DNA of 64,000 nt, taken from contig NZ_JAIVCC010000005.1 in NCBI RefSeq assembly GCF_020866905.1, positions 248,001 through 312,000 of the forward strand. Direction: 5' to 3'. Positions 36,429-45,640 of this stretch are shown here, piece by piece (within the stretch, counting starts at the first letter, position 1; each line of letters opens with the position of its first letter). The stretch comes from Salinimicrobium sediminilitoris. GTDB taxonomy: Bacteria > Bacteroidota > Bacteroidia > Flavobacteriales > Flavobacteriaceae. The notes below the pieces were generated by a model, which did no database searches, was not told the DNA's origin, and worked only from the letters and a program-made list of their open reading frames with translations. A program made the translations under genes and the position numbers.

Positions 36429-38213
36429 ATGGAAGAATTCAACATTTTAAATTTGCTAATAATTCTGATAGGAGCCTGGGTGGGCGGCGCTGCTGCAAAA
36501 AGAATGGGTTATCCTGCCATTTTAGGAGAGTTGGTAATTGGAATTATTCTTGGCCCGGCCGTCCTGGGGATGCTGGAAACTTCAGAAATGATAAGTGTTC
36601 TTGCAGAAGTGGGGATCATCCTCCTCATGGTGTACATTGGAATGGAGATCAACTTCAGGGATTTAGGTAAGGCTTCCTGGCCGGGTTTGCTGGCTGCTAT
36701 TGGTGGTTTTATTGTGCCTTTTGCCCTGGGTTACTACACAATCATTTACTTCGGCGGAACACAAATGGCCGCTATCTTTGTCGCTATTGCCGTTGGAGTG
36801 ACCTCTCTGGCCACAAAGAGCCGAATCCTCGTAGACCTTAAGCTGCTCAACACACGAATTGCTTATGTACTCATGGCGGGAGCGCTTATAAGTGACACCC
36901 TTGCGCTTATAATCTTCGCCGGGATGATGAGCTTTGTTGATGCCGGGAATATTGATACTTTAGGAATCACATGGGTGGCAGGAAAAGCTGTTCTCTTTTT
37001 CATTCTTACTGCTCTCGCAGGTATCTATTTGCTACCCTTACTTGGCCGATTCCTGGCCAAAACAAATATTAAAGATCGTACCCTGCACTTTACCCTCATC
37101 CTGATTATTGTTTTTGGTTTTGCCGAACTGGCAGAATTAGCAGGGTTACATAGCATACTTGGAGCTTTTATGGCGGGTCTTTTCATAAGGGATGGAGTTT
37201 TTAACAGGCAAATTTCTAAAGAGATCAATGATATTTTTCATGACGTTTCCATAGGATTTCTCGCTCCGATTTTCTTCGTGTCTGCTGGTTTCAATGTGAC
37301 CCTGGATATCTTCCAGACAGATCTTTGGATGCTTATTGCCGTCACCCTGGTTGCCATGATAGGTAAGATTGGTGGGACCGCTTTGTTTTATCTTCCCAGT
37401 GGCTTTGGCTGGCGTGAAGGGATAACTGTAGGAACCGGAATGAATGGGAGAGGTGCTGTAGAGATCATTATTGCGGGAATAGGACTGGAAATGGGAATCA
37501 TTTCTGCCGAAATTTTTTCTATCCTGGTGTTCATGGCCATTTTTACTACGCTCACGGTCCCATTATTCCTTACCTGGACCACAAGATGGCTTAAAAACAG
37601 GGGAGAGCTTATTCACCAGGAATCCAGAAAAGGTTTTCTCATTTTAGGTGCCAATCCCCTGGGAATACACATAGCTAAACATTTGCAGGAAGAAAATGAT
37701 GTAACCCTGGTGGACTCCAATCGGGAAATGGTTGAACTGGCCAAAGAAGAAGGGTTGGATGCTGTTTTTGGCAATATTTTAAAGGAAGAAACCATGGAGC
37801 AGGCAAAAGCTATAGATAAAGGTACTTTTATTGCAATCACAGCAAATAGTGAGATCAATCTACTGGCAGCTCAACTGGCAAATGATTCTTTTTATATCCC
37901 AAAGAAGATCGTTCTTGTAGATCCAAAGGAATCTGGTGCGGGAGTAGACCTGCTGGACAGGATCGATGCCTCTTCCATGTTTGCAACTAAAACACTGCTG
38001 GAACCCTGGACTTACAAGTTAACTACAGGCAATGCTAAGGAGCAGGAAATTTTAATAGAGGAAGAGATGTCAACCCGGCAATGGGTAAAGGAGCAAAAGA
38101 AAAAGCAAAAAGATTTCCTTCCCTTTTTAATTGTTAATCCTGAAGGACATAAAAGGCCATTTCACTTTCACGATACTATTAGCCCCGGTGAAAAAATAAT
38201 ATATTTACAGTGA
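36429..38213 (+). CDS. CPA2-type cation/H+ antiporter with TrkA-N domain (KefB/GerN-like)
   Basis: 594 residues. The membrane domain (about 5-385) shows GYPAILGELVIGIILGPAVLG, LLMVYIGMEIN, GAFMAGLFIRDG, and GTGMNGRGAVEIIIAGIGLEMG. A TrkA-N nucleotide-binding domain follows at about 397-510 (GFLILGANPLGIHIAKHL, VTLVDSNREMVELAKEEGLDAVFGNI). The third antiporter in 6 kb, differing in its regulatory domain. It is followed by an MBL-fold hydrolase gene 34 bp on, possibly co-transcribed. Confidence 0.9.
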   Translation: MEEFNILNLLIILIGAWVGGAAAKRMGYPAILGELVIGIILGPAVLGMLETSEMISVLAEVGIILLMVYIGMEINFRDLGKASWPGLLAAIGGFIVPFALGYYTIIYFGGTQMAAIFVAIAVGVTSLATKSRILVDLKLLNTRIAYVLMAGALISDTLALIIFAGMMSFVDAGNIDTLGITWVAGKAVLFFILTALAGIYLLPLLGRFLAKTNIKDRTLHFTLILIIVFGFAELAELAGLHSILGAFMAGLFIRDGVFNRQISKEINDIFHDVSIGFLAPIFFVSAGFNVTLDIFQTDLWMLIAVTLVAMIGKIGGTALFYLPSGFGWREGITVGTGMNGRGAVEIIIAGIGLEMGIISAEIFSILVFMAIFTTLTVPLFLTWTTRWLKNRGELIHQESRKGFLILGANPLGIHIAKHLQEENDVTLVDSNREMVELAKEEGLDAVFGNILKEETMEQAKAIDKGTFIAITANSEINLLAAQLANDSFYIPKKIVLVDPKESGAGVDLLDRIDASSMFATKTLLEPWTYKLTTGNAKEQEILIEEEMSTRQWVKEQKKKQKDFLPFLIVNPEGHKRPFHFHDTISPGEKIIYLQ

Positions 38214-38247
38214 ATTTATTCAGGAATTAAAAAAACACCTAAAATTC

Positions 38248-39105
38248 ATGAAAATATATACTATCGAGGCCGGTAATTTTAAACTGGATGGAGGTGCTAT
38301 GTTTGGCGTGGTTCCAAAGTCTATCTGGAACAAAACAAACCCGGCCGATTCGAATAATATGATCGATATTGCCGCCACCTGCCTGCTTATCGAAGATGGA
38401 GACCGGCTAATACTCATAGATACAGGAATGGGAGATAAGCAAAGTGAAAAGTTCTTTGGTTATTATTACCTCTGGGGAGATGACAATCTGGACAAATCTT
38501 TAAAGAAACACGGCTTTTCAAGAGATGATATCACCGATGTGTTCATGACGCACCTGCATTTTGACCATTGCGGCGGAAGCGTACAGTGGAATAAAGATCG
38601 CACCGGTTATGAACCTGCATTTAAAAATGCAACCTTTTGGAGCAATGAAGAGCACTGGAATTGGGCAACAAATCCCAATGCCAGAGAAAAAGCATCTTTT
38701 CTGAAGGAAAACATTCTTCCCATGCAGGAAAGCGGGCAGCTTAAATTCATCAAAAGACATGGTGGAGCCTATCAGGATTCCTCCGAACTTGATTTTGGAA
38801 TTCTTTTTGTAGATGGTCATACAGATAAGCAAATGATCCCTCACATAAAATATAAAGGGAAAACCCTTGTTTTTATGGCCGATCTTTTGCCCACCGCGGG
38901 ACATATTCCTTTGCCTTTTGTAATGGGATATGATACCAGGCCTTTACTTACATTACCCGAAAAGCAGACATTCCTGGAAAAGGCTGCCAAAGAAGATTTT
39001 TATCTTTTCCTGGAACACGATGCACATAACAAAGTAATACAGGTAAAGGAAACAGAAAAAGGAGTGAGATTAAACGAAGTTTATAAATTTAATGAAATTT
39101 TTTAA
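38248..39105 (+). CDS. Metallo-beta-lactamase-fold hydrolase
   Basis: 285 residues with no signal peptide, so cytoplasmic. The binuclear zinc motif HLHFDHCGG (HxHxDH) lies near 107-115. Further ligands appear as DGHTDKQMIP (His near 192) and a late FLEHDAHN. The N-terminus DGGAMFGVVPKSIWNKTNPAD is shared with quorum-quenching lactonases and related hydrolases of this superfamily, but the substrate is not defined. 34 bp after the antiporter and 10 bp before the S8 peptidase. Confidence 0.9.
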   Translation: MKIYTIEAGNFKLDGGAMFGVVPKSIWNKTNPADSNNMIDIAATCLLIEDGDRLILIDTGMGDKQSEKFFGYYYLWGDDNLDKSLKKHGFSRDDITDVFMTHLHFDHCGGSVQWNKDRTGYEPAFKNATFWSNEEHWNWATNPNAREKASFLKENILPMQESGQLKFIKRHGGAYQDSSELDFGILFVDGHTDKQMIPHIKYKGKTLVFMADLLPTAGHIPLPFVMGYDTRPLLTLPEKQTFLEKAAKEDFYLFLEHDAHNKVIQVKETEKGVRLNEVYKFNEIF

Positions 39106-39115
39106 TAAAAAAATT

Positions 39116-40795
39116 ATGAAGATCCCTATTTACAAGCCCATGTTGGTAGCCGGAATGGCTGCTGTATTGGCATCCTGCGGAAGTTCGGCTCCCGCGATTG
39201 TCTCTACACCAATTGAAAATATTGATGAGGCACCCCTAAAAGTAAGTGAACTTACCGAAGTACAGCTTAAAGGCTGGGGAGGCGCCGACCTTGTTTCAGA
39301 TACAATTCCTGGAATGAGTGTTCAAAAAGCTTACAACCAGATCATCAAGAATAATAAAGGAAAAAAAGTTATCGTAGCCGTTATCGACAGCGGTGTTGAC
39401 ATTGAGCACGAAGATCTTGATGGCGTGATATGGACCAACAGGGATGAAAAGCCCAACAATAACCGTGATGATGACAATAATGGTTATGTTGATGACATGC
39501 ACGGCTGGAATTTCTTAGGAGATGCAGTTGAAGAAAATCTTGAATACACCAGGATCTACAAAAAACTAAAACCAAAATACAGCAGCATACCTGCCGGTGC
39601 GGTAAAACCCGAAAACCGTGAAGAATTTGAACTCTATCAACGTGCAAAGGCGGAGTATGACAAAGAGTATAACGAGGTTCTGGGTATGAAAAATCAATAT
39701 GAAGGTATTGTACAGCAGTTAAACGTTGCACATAATGCGGTTTCCACAGAACTTGGGAAGGAAGATTATACCCTTGAGGAATTAAAGGATATGTCTGCAA
39801 GCACAGAGGAAATGCAACAGTACAAAGGTTTCCTTAGCCAGGTGATGACCAATGTTGAAGGCACTATTCCAGAGGCTATGGTAAAGTTGCAGGAAGCAAT
39901 AGAATATTTTGACGGTCGTCTTTCCTCACATTTCAATCTTGACCTTGATGGCAGGGCAGTAGTGGGCGATGATGTGGATGACATAACAGATACCGACTAT
40001 GGAAATGCGAATGTTATGGGTCCAACTCCAGATAAGGAAGACATCAAACATGGTACCCATGTTGCAGGTATTATTGCTGCAGAAAGAGGAAACAATACCG
40101 GTATTGACGGAGTTGCCAACAATGTTGAGATCATGGTACTTAGAGCAGTGCCCGATGGTGATGAGTACGACAAGGATATCGCACTTGCCATTCGTTATGC
40201 AGTAGATAATGGAGCAAGCATTATTAATACCAGTTTTGGTAAATATTTCTCCACTCATCCTGAATGGGTAAGAGATGCGATTAAATATGCAGATAAAAAT
40301 GACGTTTTGATCGTTAACGCAGCTGGTAACGAAGGTCTTAATCTGGATACCACTGCCGTTTATCCAAATGATCAGGATCCTGAGAACACAGGTGAGATCT
40401 CAGACAACTTCCTAACGGTAGGAGCTCTTAATTACCAATATGGTTCCGGGTTGGTAGCAGGTTTCTCCAACTATGGAAAAACAAATGTTGATGTGTTTGC
40501 ACCTGGAACCAAGATCTGGTCTACTACTCCAAACAACGAATACGAATACCTGCAAGGTACATCTATGGCAGCACCGGCTGTTGCAGGAGTTGCAGCTATG
40601 ATACGTTCGTACTTCCCTAATCTTTCAGATGACCAGGTAAAACAGGTGATCATGAATAGTGGACTTACCAGCAGTGCAACTGTTATTATTGGAGGGGATC
40701 CTTCAAATACAAGAAAATTCAGTGAATTATCAACTTCAGGAAAAATGGTAAACCTATACAACGCTATGATCCTGGCCGATAAAATGTCTAAATAA
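39116..40795 (+). CDS. S8 (subtilisin) serine peptidase, lipoprotein, with large D-H insertion
   Basis: 559 residues from the ATG at 39116. An ATG eight codons upstream overlaps the previous gene, and MKIPIYKPMLVAGMAAVLASC (Cys21) is a clean lipoprotein signal. The catalytic triad is visible: Asp91 (AVIDSGVDIEH), His312 (KHGTHVAGI), Ser483 (GTSMAAPAVAG), with oxyanion Asn405 (AAGNEG). About 220 residues separate Asp and His, far more than in subtilisin, including a charged helical insert (about 140-280). Exported envelope protease. An M1 peptidase gene follows after 6 bp. Confidence 0.95.
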   Translation: MKIPIYKPMLVAGMAAVLASCGSSAPAIVSTPIENIDEAPLKVSELTEVQLKGWGGADLVSDTIPGMSVQKAYNQIIKNNKGKKVIVAVIDSGVDIEHEDLDGVIWTNRDEKPNNNRDDDNNGYVDDMHGWNFLGDAVEENLEYTRIYKKLKPKYSSIPAGAVKPENREEFELYQRAKAEYDKEYNEVLGMKNQYEGIVQQLNVAHNAVSTELGKEDYTLEELKDMSASTEEMQQYKGFLSQVMTNVEGTIPEAMVKLQEAIEYFDGRLSSHFNLDLDGRAVVGDDVDDITDTDYGNANVMGPTPDKEDIKHGTHVAGIIAAERGNNTGIDGVANNVEIMVLRAVPDGDEYDKDIALAIRYAVDNGASIINTSFGKYFSTHPEWVRDAIKYADKNDVLIVNAAGNEGLNLDTTAVYPNDQDPENTGEISDNFLTVGALNYQYGSGLVAGFSNYGKTNVDVFAPGTKIWSTTPNNEYEYLQGTSMAAPAVAGVAAMIRSYFPNLSDDQVKQVIMNSGLTSSATVIIGGDPSNTRKFSELSTSGKMVNLYNAMILADKMSK

Positions 40796-40801
40796 AAAAA
40801 T

Positions 40802-42637
40802 ATGAAGAAAGGAATAATAGCACTGGCATTTTTTACATGCCTGGCAGTAACTGCCCAGAACAATACCTCGTATTGGCAACAGGAAGCCAATTACAAAATG
40901 AATGTTGACATGAATGTTGAAAATTTCCAGTACACTGGAGACCAGGAACTGGAATATACCAACAATTCCCCCGACACTTTAAAAAGGGTTTTTTATCATC
41001 TTTTTTATAACGCTTTTCAACCGGGAAGTGAAATGGATGTTAGATCCCGCACAATTGCCGATGCAGATCCAAGAGTAGGGGATAGAATTTCTAAACTTAC
41101 CCCTGCACAACAGGGTTACCTGCGGGTAAACACCCTAACAAAAAATGGGAAATCTCTTGAATTTGAAGAAGTGGGAACTGTCCTTGAAGTAGAGCTGGAT
41201 GAACCAATCCTGCCGGGAGAAACTGTTAATTTCTCTATGAAGTTTGCCGGACAGGTACCGGAACAAATTCGTCGTGCAGGAAGGAACAGCAGTGAAGGTG
41301 TAGCCCTGTCAATGACACAATGGTTTCCAAAGATGGCCGAATATGATTTTGAAGGATGGCATGCAGATCCTTACATAGGCCGGGAATGGCACGGCGTATG
41401 GGGTGATTATGATGTAAAACTTACCATAGATAAAGATTACATTTTAGGAGCATCAGGATTACTTCAAAATGCCAATGACATTGGGTATGGTTATGAAGAC
41501 GAAGGCGTTAAAGTAAACAGAAAGAAAGGGAAAAAGCTCACCTGGCATTTTATTGCTGAAGACGTGCACGACTTCGCCTGGGCGGCAGATCCCGAATACA
41601 TTCACGACAAAAGAACTGCGCCTGACGGGACAGTGCTTCACTTTCTTTACAAGAACAATCCGGAAATAAAAGAAAACTGGAAAAACCTTCAGCCTAAGAC
41701 CGAAGATTTACTCCTGTACTTCAATGAACATATTGGGCCTTATCCATGGCCACAATATTCTGTGATCCAGGGCGGTGATGGAGGTATGGAATACGCTATG
41801 CTCACCCTAATTACCGGCGAGAGAAACTTTGGAAGCCTTGTAGGAGTAACTGCACATGAATTGGCTCACGCCTGGTTCCAGCACTTAATGGCTACAAATG
41901 AGAGCAAGCACGAGTGGATGGATGAAGGTTTTACCAGCTACATTTCAGATCTTGCCATGAATGAAGTAATGGATCTGGGTCAGGAAAACCCATTTACAGG
42001 TTCTTACAGAAGCTATGACAGGCTCGCAAAGTCTGGTGTTGAACAGCCTCAGTCCACCCATGCCGACAGGTATACATATAATGCAGCCTATGGTGCTTCT
42101 GCCTATTCTAAAGGCTCTGTATTCCTTTCTCAACTGGGATACATCATTGGGGAAGAAAACCTTCAGGAAACGCTTAAGAGATACTATGACGAGTGGAAGT
42201 TCAAGCATCCTACTCCAAATGATTTCATTCGAGTAGCCGAAAAAGTATCGGGAGCAGAACTTGACTGGTATTTGACCGATTGGACTCAAACCACAAATAC
42301 CATAGATTACGGAATCCAGACTGTGGAAGAGACAGGAAATGAAACTCGTGTGATCCTTGAAAGAAATGGTGTTATGCCAATGCCGATAGAACTGAAGGTC
42401 ACTTATAAGGATGGAACTTCAGAAGAAGTTTATATTCCGTTACAGATGATGCGTTGGGAAAAACCAGGTTTTGAAGAGGACCAAATTAAAGAAGATTGGG
42501 CATGGGCTTACCCTACCTATTCTTTTACTCTTAACAAACCCAAATCCCAGGTTTCTTCTATCGAGATCGATCCAGGTAAAATGATGGCCGATATAAATAT
42601 GGATAACAATGTTTATCCTAAGGAATCACAGGAATAA
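40802..42637 (+). CDS. M1 family aminopeptidase
   Basis: 611 residues with a signal peptide (1-18, ending AVTAQ). The gluzincin motif is H352-E-L-A-H356 with the third ligand Glu375 (MDEGF), and the exopeptidase segment is GGDGGMEYAML. It would remove N-terminal residues from peptides in the periplasm, probably acting on products of the S8 protease encoded 6 bp upstream. A typical terminator lies 22 bp after the stop. Confidence 0.95.
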   Translation: MKKGIIALAFFTCLAVTAQNNTSYWQQEANYKMNVDMNVENFQYTGDQELEYTNNSPDTLKRVFYHLFYNAFQPGSEMDVRSRTIADADPRVGDRISKLTPAQQGYLRVNTLTKNGKSLEFEEVGTVLEVELDEPILPGETVNFSMKFAGQVPEQIRRAGRNSSEGVALSMTQWFPKMAEYDFEGWHADPYIGREWHGVWGDYDVKLTIDKDYILGASGLLQNANDIGYGYEDEGVKVNRKKGKKLTWHFIAEDVHDFAWAADPEYIHDKRTAPDGTVLHFLYKNNPEIKENWKNLQPKTEDLLLYFNEHIGPYPWPQYSVIQGGDGGMEYAMLTLITGERNFGSLVGVTAHELAHAWFQHLMATNESKHEWMDEGFTSYISDLAMNEVMDLGQENPFTGSYRSYDRLAKSGVEQPQSTHADRYTYNAAYGASAYSKGSVFLSQLGYIIGEENLQETLKRYYDEWKFKHPTPNDFIRVAEKVSGAELDWYLTDWTQTTNTIDYGIQTVEETGNETRVILERNGVMPMPIELKVTYKDGTSEEVYIPLQMMRWEKPGFEEDQIKEDWAWAYPTYSFTLNKPKSQVSSIEIDPGKMMADINMDNNVYPKESQE

Positions 42638-42659
42638 ATATTAAAAAATGACATTTGTG

Positions 42660-42686
42660 AGCCCCTTCTTTTGGAGGGGCTTTTTT
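42660..42686 (+). terminator. Rho-independent terminator after the S8-M1 operon
   Basis: AGCCCCT (42660-42666) pairs with AGGGGCT (42675-42681) around an 8-nt loop, followed by six T. It separates the S8-M1 peptidase pair from rnpA. Confidence 0.88.
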
Positions 42687-42757
42687 ATTTGCTTCAGAAT
42701 TGATCCACTTGCACTAAATAATTACCAATCCTTATTTATAAATGATAATTTTACCGC

Positions 42758-43156
42758 ATGGATGAAAGCTTCGGAAAGAAAGAAAAGCTCAAGAGCAAGA
42801 TCATTATCGACAGCCTATTTGCTGAAGGTAATTCTGTGAAGAAATATCCTTTAAGGCTCGTTTACCTTCCGCTGGAAAATTCTTCAGATAATGTGAATAA
42901 AGTAGCGGTTTCAGTTCCTAAGAGAAGCTTTAAGCGCGCTGTGGACAGGATCAAATTAAAACGGCTCATGCGGGAGGCTTATAGAAAAAATAAGTATCTT
43001 GTTACCAATAATTTAGACAAAAATTATGCGTTGATGTTCATCTATACCGGAAGGGATATCTGGAATTATGCCGAACTTTTCCGCAGCAGCGAAGAACTTC
43101 TAAAAAGATTTGTGGAGCAAGAAAAAATGAAGGACCATGAAAAAAACATTCTCTAA
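42758..43156 (+). CDS. rnpA: Ribonuclease P protein component
   Basis: 132 residues, basic. It binds the RNase P RNA for 5' maturation of tRNA. The start MDESFGKKEKLKSKIIIDSLF and the core KVAVSVPKRSFKRAVDRIKLKRLMREAYRKNK match the family (the usual RNR motif reads D-R-I-K-L-K-R here). rpmH and dnaA, its neighbours in many bacteria, are absent. The last 20 bp overlap the S41 peptidase start, suggesting translational coupling. Confidence 0.95.
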   Translation: MDESFGKKEKLKSKIIIDSLFAEGNSVKKYPLRLVYLPLENSSDNVNKVAVSVPKRSFKRAVDRIKLKRLMREAYRKNKYLVTNNLDKNYALMFIYTGRDIWNYAELFRSSEELLKRFVEQEKMKDHEKNIL

Positions 43157-44771
43157 AATAGCAATTTTGGCAGCTATTCCCGTGCTGTTCTTTACCACGG
43201 TTAGTTATAAGGCAGATTTCTTTGAGATCGCCAAGCAGCTGGAGATCTTCACCACACTTTTCAAGGAACTCAACATGAATTACGTTGATGAAACCAATCC
43301 TGCAGGGCTTATGGACACAGCCATTAATGCCATGCTCGAAGATCTCGATCCATACACGCATTACTGGAATGAACAGGAGGTGCAGGCAGCAAGGATAGAT
43401 AATGCAGGGGAGTACACAGGCATAGGTGCAACCGTTGGAATAATGGCCGATAAAATTGTCATTATAGAACCCTACAAAGATTATCCCGCAGATAAAGCCG
43501 GTTTAAAAGCCGGAGATGAAATTATAAAGATCGGGAACATTGCTGTGGCCGATTTTACCGAAGGTGCCGGTGAATTGCTGAAAGGTGCTCCAAATACCAA
43601 TGTAGAACTTGTTTTTAAGCGGCGTGGTGAGACAAAGACCACAACACTTACCCGTGGGGCCGTGGAGATCAAGGCAGTACCTTATTCCAGGCTGCTTGAA
43701 GACAAAACAGGATATATTGTGCTATCCCAGTTTAACCGAAATGCATCGGCCGAAACTGTAAAAGCCTTAAAGGAACTAAAAGAACAAGGCGCTGAAAAGA
43801 TCATTCTAGACCTTCGCGGAAATCCGGGAGGATTACTTTCTGAAGCTATTAATGTCACTAACATTTTTGTGTCTGAAGGAGAATTGATCACCAGCACAAA
43901 ATCGGCAGTTGAAAAGTATAATCAGAAGTTTTTAACAACGAGAAAGCCTATAGACACAGAGATCCCATTGACGGTGTTAATAAATGGCCGGAGTGCATCG
44001 GCCAGTGAAATTGTTGCAGGATCCCTTCAGGATCTCGACAGGGCAGTGGTCATTGGCGCCCGCAGCTTTGGAAAAGGTCTTGTACAAAGACCTAAAGACC
44101 TTACTTACGGCACTCAGCTGAAGGTTACAATTTCCAGGTATTACACTCCCAGTGGACGCTGCATACAGGCACTGGATTACCGCCACCGGGACGAAGAAGG
44201 TAACGCTGTGAGGTTTAGCTCAAAGGACTACAATGAATTTAAAACCCGTAACGGCCGAAAGGTTTACGACGGGGGCGGCATCTCTCCCGATGTGAAACTG
44301 GAAACTTCAGAATTTAGTGATATCACAAATGCACTGCTTCAGGAAAATGCCATTTTTGACTACGCTACAAATTACTATTACACACATGAATTAGGTTCCC
44401 CGGAAGAATTTAGTTTCACAGAAAAAGATTATTCAGATTTTAAGAATTTCCTTGAAACCAGCGGCTTCGATTATAAAACAGCGACAGAAAAAGAACTGGA
44501 AGATGTAGTTGCAGCTGCTCAAAAAGAAGGTTATCAACAGGATCTTTCTAAGGATCTCAACGATATACAACAAGTGATTTCAAGTTCCAAAGACAAAGCT
44601 CTTACCTCTAAAAAAGCAGAAATTATGAGCCTCCTGTCTGAGGAGATCATTAAGAGATATTTCTACAAGGAAGGACTCTATGATTATTACGTAAAGAATA
44701 ATCCCGAAATAATTGAGGCCAGGCAGATCTTGAATGATCAGGCGCGTTACCGCAATATCCTGAAAGGCTAA
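43137..44771 (+). CDS. S41 family C-terminal processing peptidase (CtpA-like)
   Basis: 544 residues with an N-terminal membrane or signal segment (about 7-24). A PDZ domain (about 95-175, IVIIEPYKDYPADKAGLKAGDEIIKI) precedes the S41 protease core with Ser288 (GRSASASEIVAG) and Lys313 (SFGKGLVQ). The Ser-Lys spacing of 25 equals that of Prc/Tsp. The C-terminal 140 residues are a charged helical extension. Periplasmic processing of protein tails. It overlaps rnpA by 20 bp and converges on elaA with a 4-bp overlap. Confidence 0.95.
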   Translation: MKKTFSKIAILAAIPVLFFTTVSYKADFFEIAKQLEIFTTLFKELNMNYVDETNPAGLMDTAINAMLEDLDPYTHYWNEQEVQAARIDNAGEYTGIGATVGIMADKIVIIEPYKDYPADKAGLKAGDEIIKIGNIAVADFTEGAGELLKGAPNTNVELVFKRRGETKTTTLTRGAVEIKAVPYSRLLEDKTGYIVLSQFNRNASAETVKALKELKEQGAEKIILDLRGNPGGLLSEAINVTNIFVSEGELITSTKSAVEKYNQKFLTTRKPIDTEIPLTVLINGRSASASEIVAGSLQDLDRAVVIGARSFGKGLVQRPKDLTYGTQLKVTISRYYTPSGRCIQALDYRHRDEEGNAVRFSSKDYNEFKTRNGRKVYDGGGISPDVKLETSEFSDITNALLQENAIFDYATNYYYTHELGSPEEFSFTEKDYSDFKNFLETSGFDYKTATEKELEDVVAAAQKEGYQQDLSKDLNDIQQVISSSKDKALTSKKAEIMSLLSEEIIKRYFYKEGLYDYYVKNNPEIIEARQILNDQARYRNILKG

Positions 44772-45208
44772 TCTTTTACCATACCAATGTGTGGTATGCC
44801 ATCTTCAAGGTATCCTTCTCCAACTTGTTTAAAGCCATGGCTTTCATAAAATTTCGTGAGATAGGTTTGTGCAGATAATTTGATCTTTTTGGTATCAAAT
44901 TTCTCTTCTACAGCTTGTATGGACGCTTTTAATATTTCATGTCCGTAACTTTTCTTCCTGTGTCCTTCCTTAACCACAACCCGACCAATAGCTGCCTGAC
45001 TAAAGTAGATTCCCGGTGGAAAAATACGCGTATAAGCCACTAATTCCTCACCTTCAAAACCGAGTATGTGCAGCGCTTTTTCGTCTTTACCATCTATGTC
45101 CTGGTAAACACAATCCTGTTCTACCACAAAGACTTCAGCCCTAAGCTGCAAAACTTTGTATAATTCATGAAGACTTAACTCTTCAAAAGTGAGAATTTTT
45201 ATCTCCAT
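44768..45208 (-). CDS. elaA: ElaA-type GNAT N-acetyltransferase
   Basis: 146 residues of the GNAT fold. The N-terminal LYKVLQLRAEVFVVEQDCVYQDIDGKD is the ElaA signature. The acetyl-CoA pyrophosphate loop is IGRVVVKEGHRKKSYGHEI (R/Q-x-x-G-x-G/A variant). The acceptor is unknown. It abuts rpiB (stop of rpiB at 45209) and overlaps the S41 stop by 4 bp in convergent orientation. Confidence 0.92.
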   Translation of the reverse strand: MEIKILTFEELSLHELYKVLQLRAEVFVVEQDCVYQDIDGKDEKALHILGFEGEELVAYTRIFPPGIYFSQAAIGRVVVKEGHRKKSYGHEILKASIQAVEEKFDTKKIKLSAQTYLTKFYESHGFKQVGEGYLEDGIPHIGMVKD

Positions 45209-45640
45209 TTATTTACAGGAAATTTTTTCCACACGGCGATTGTGACGACCACCGGCAAATTCGGTATCAAGAAAAACCTCTACCATTTCTACAGCCTGTT
45301 CCTTAGAAGTAAAGCGGGCAGGAATACTTAATATATTAGCATCATTGTGCTCTCTTGCCAGCGAAGCAATCTCTTTGTTCCAGCAAAGTGCAGAACGTAT
45401 AGCCTGATGCTTATTTGCAGTCATGTTAGCGCCATTACCGCTACCGCAAATAATTATTCCAAGATCGGCTTTTTTGTCTTCCACATCCTGTGCAACGGGA
45501 TGAACAAAATCTGGATAATCCACACTGTCTTCACTGTCGGTTCCATGATTGACAACTTCGATATTCCTGGATTTCAGATAATCAATAACCGCAAATTTGT
45601 ATGAGGTTCCTGCGTGATCATTTCCAATAGATATTTTCAT
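45209..45640 (-). CDS. rpiB: Ribose-5-phosphate isomerase B (RpiB/LacAB family)
   Basis: 143 residues interconverting ribose-5-phosphate and ribulose-5-phosphate in the pentose phosphate pathway. Motifs: MKISIGNDHAG at the N-terminus, VDYPDFVHPVAQDV, and IICGSGNGANMTANK with catalytic Cys65. LCWNKEIASLAREHNDANILSIPARF follows. The pair rpiB-elaA is likely one transcript. A TACCTTTG on this strand (45662-45669) is a candidate -7 element 22 bp upstream, without a well-spaced TTG. Confidence 0.95.
   Translation of the reverse strand: MKISIGNDHAGTSYKFAVIDYLKSRNIEVVNHGTDSEDSVDYPDFVHPVAQDVEDKKADLGIIICGSGNGANMTANKHQAIRSALCWNKEIASLAREHNDANILSIPARFTSKEQAVEMVEVFLDTEFAGGRHNRRVEKISCK

Noticed and set aside
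36404-36670. 88-codon plus-strand frame at the start of the third antiporter
   Set aside because: Out of frame with the clear antiporter protein and without similarity to anything.
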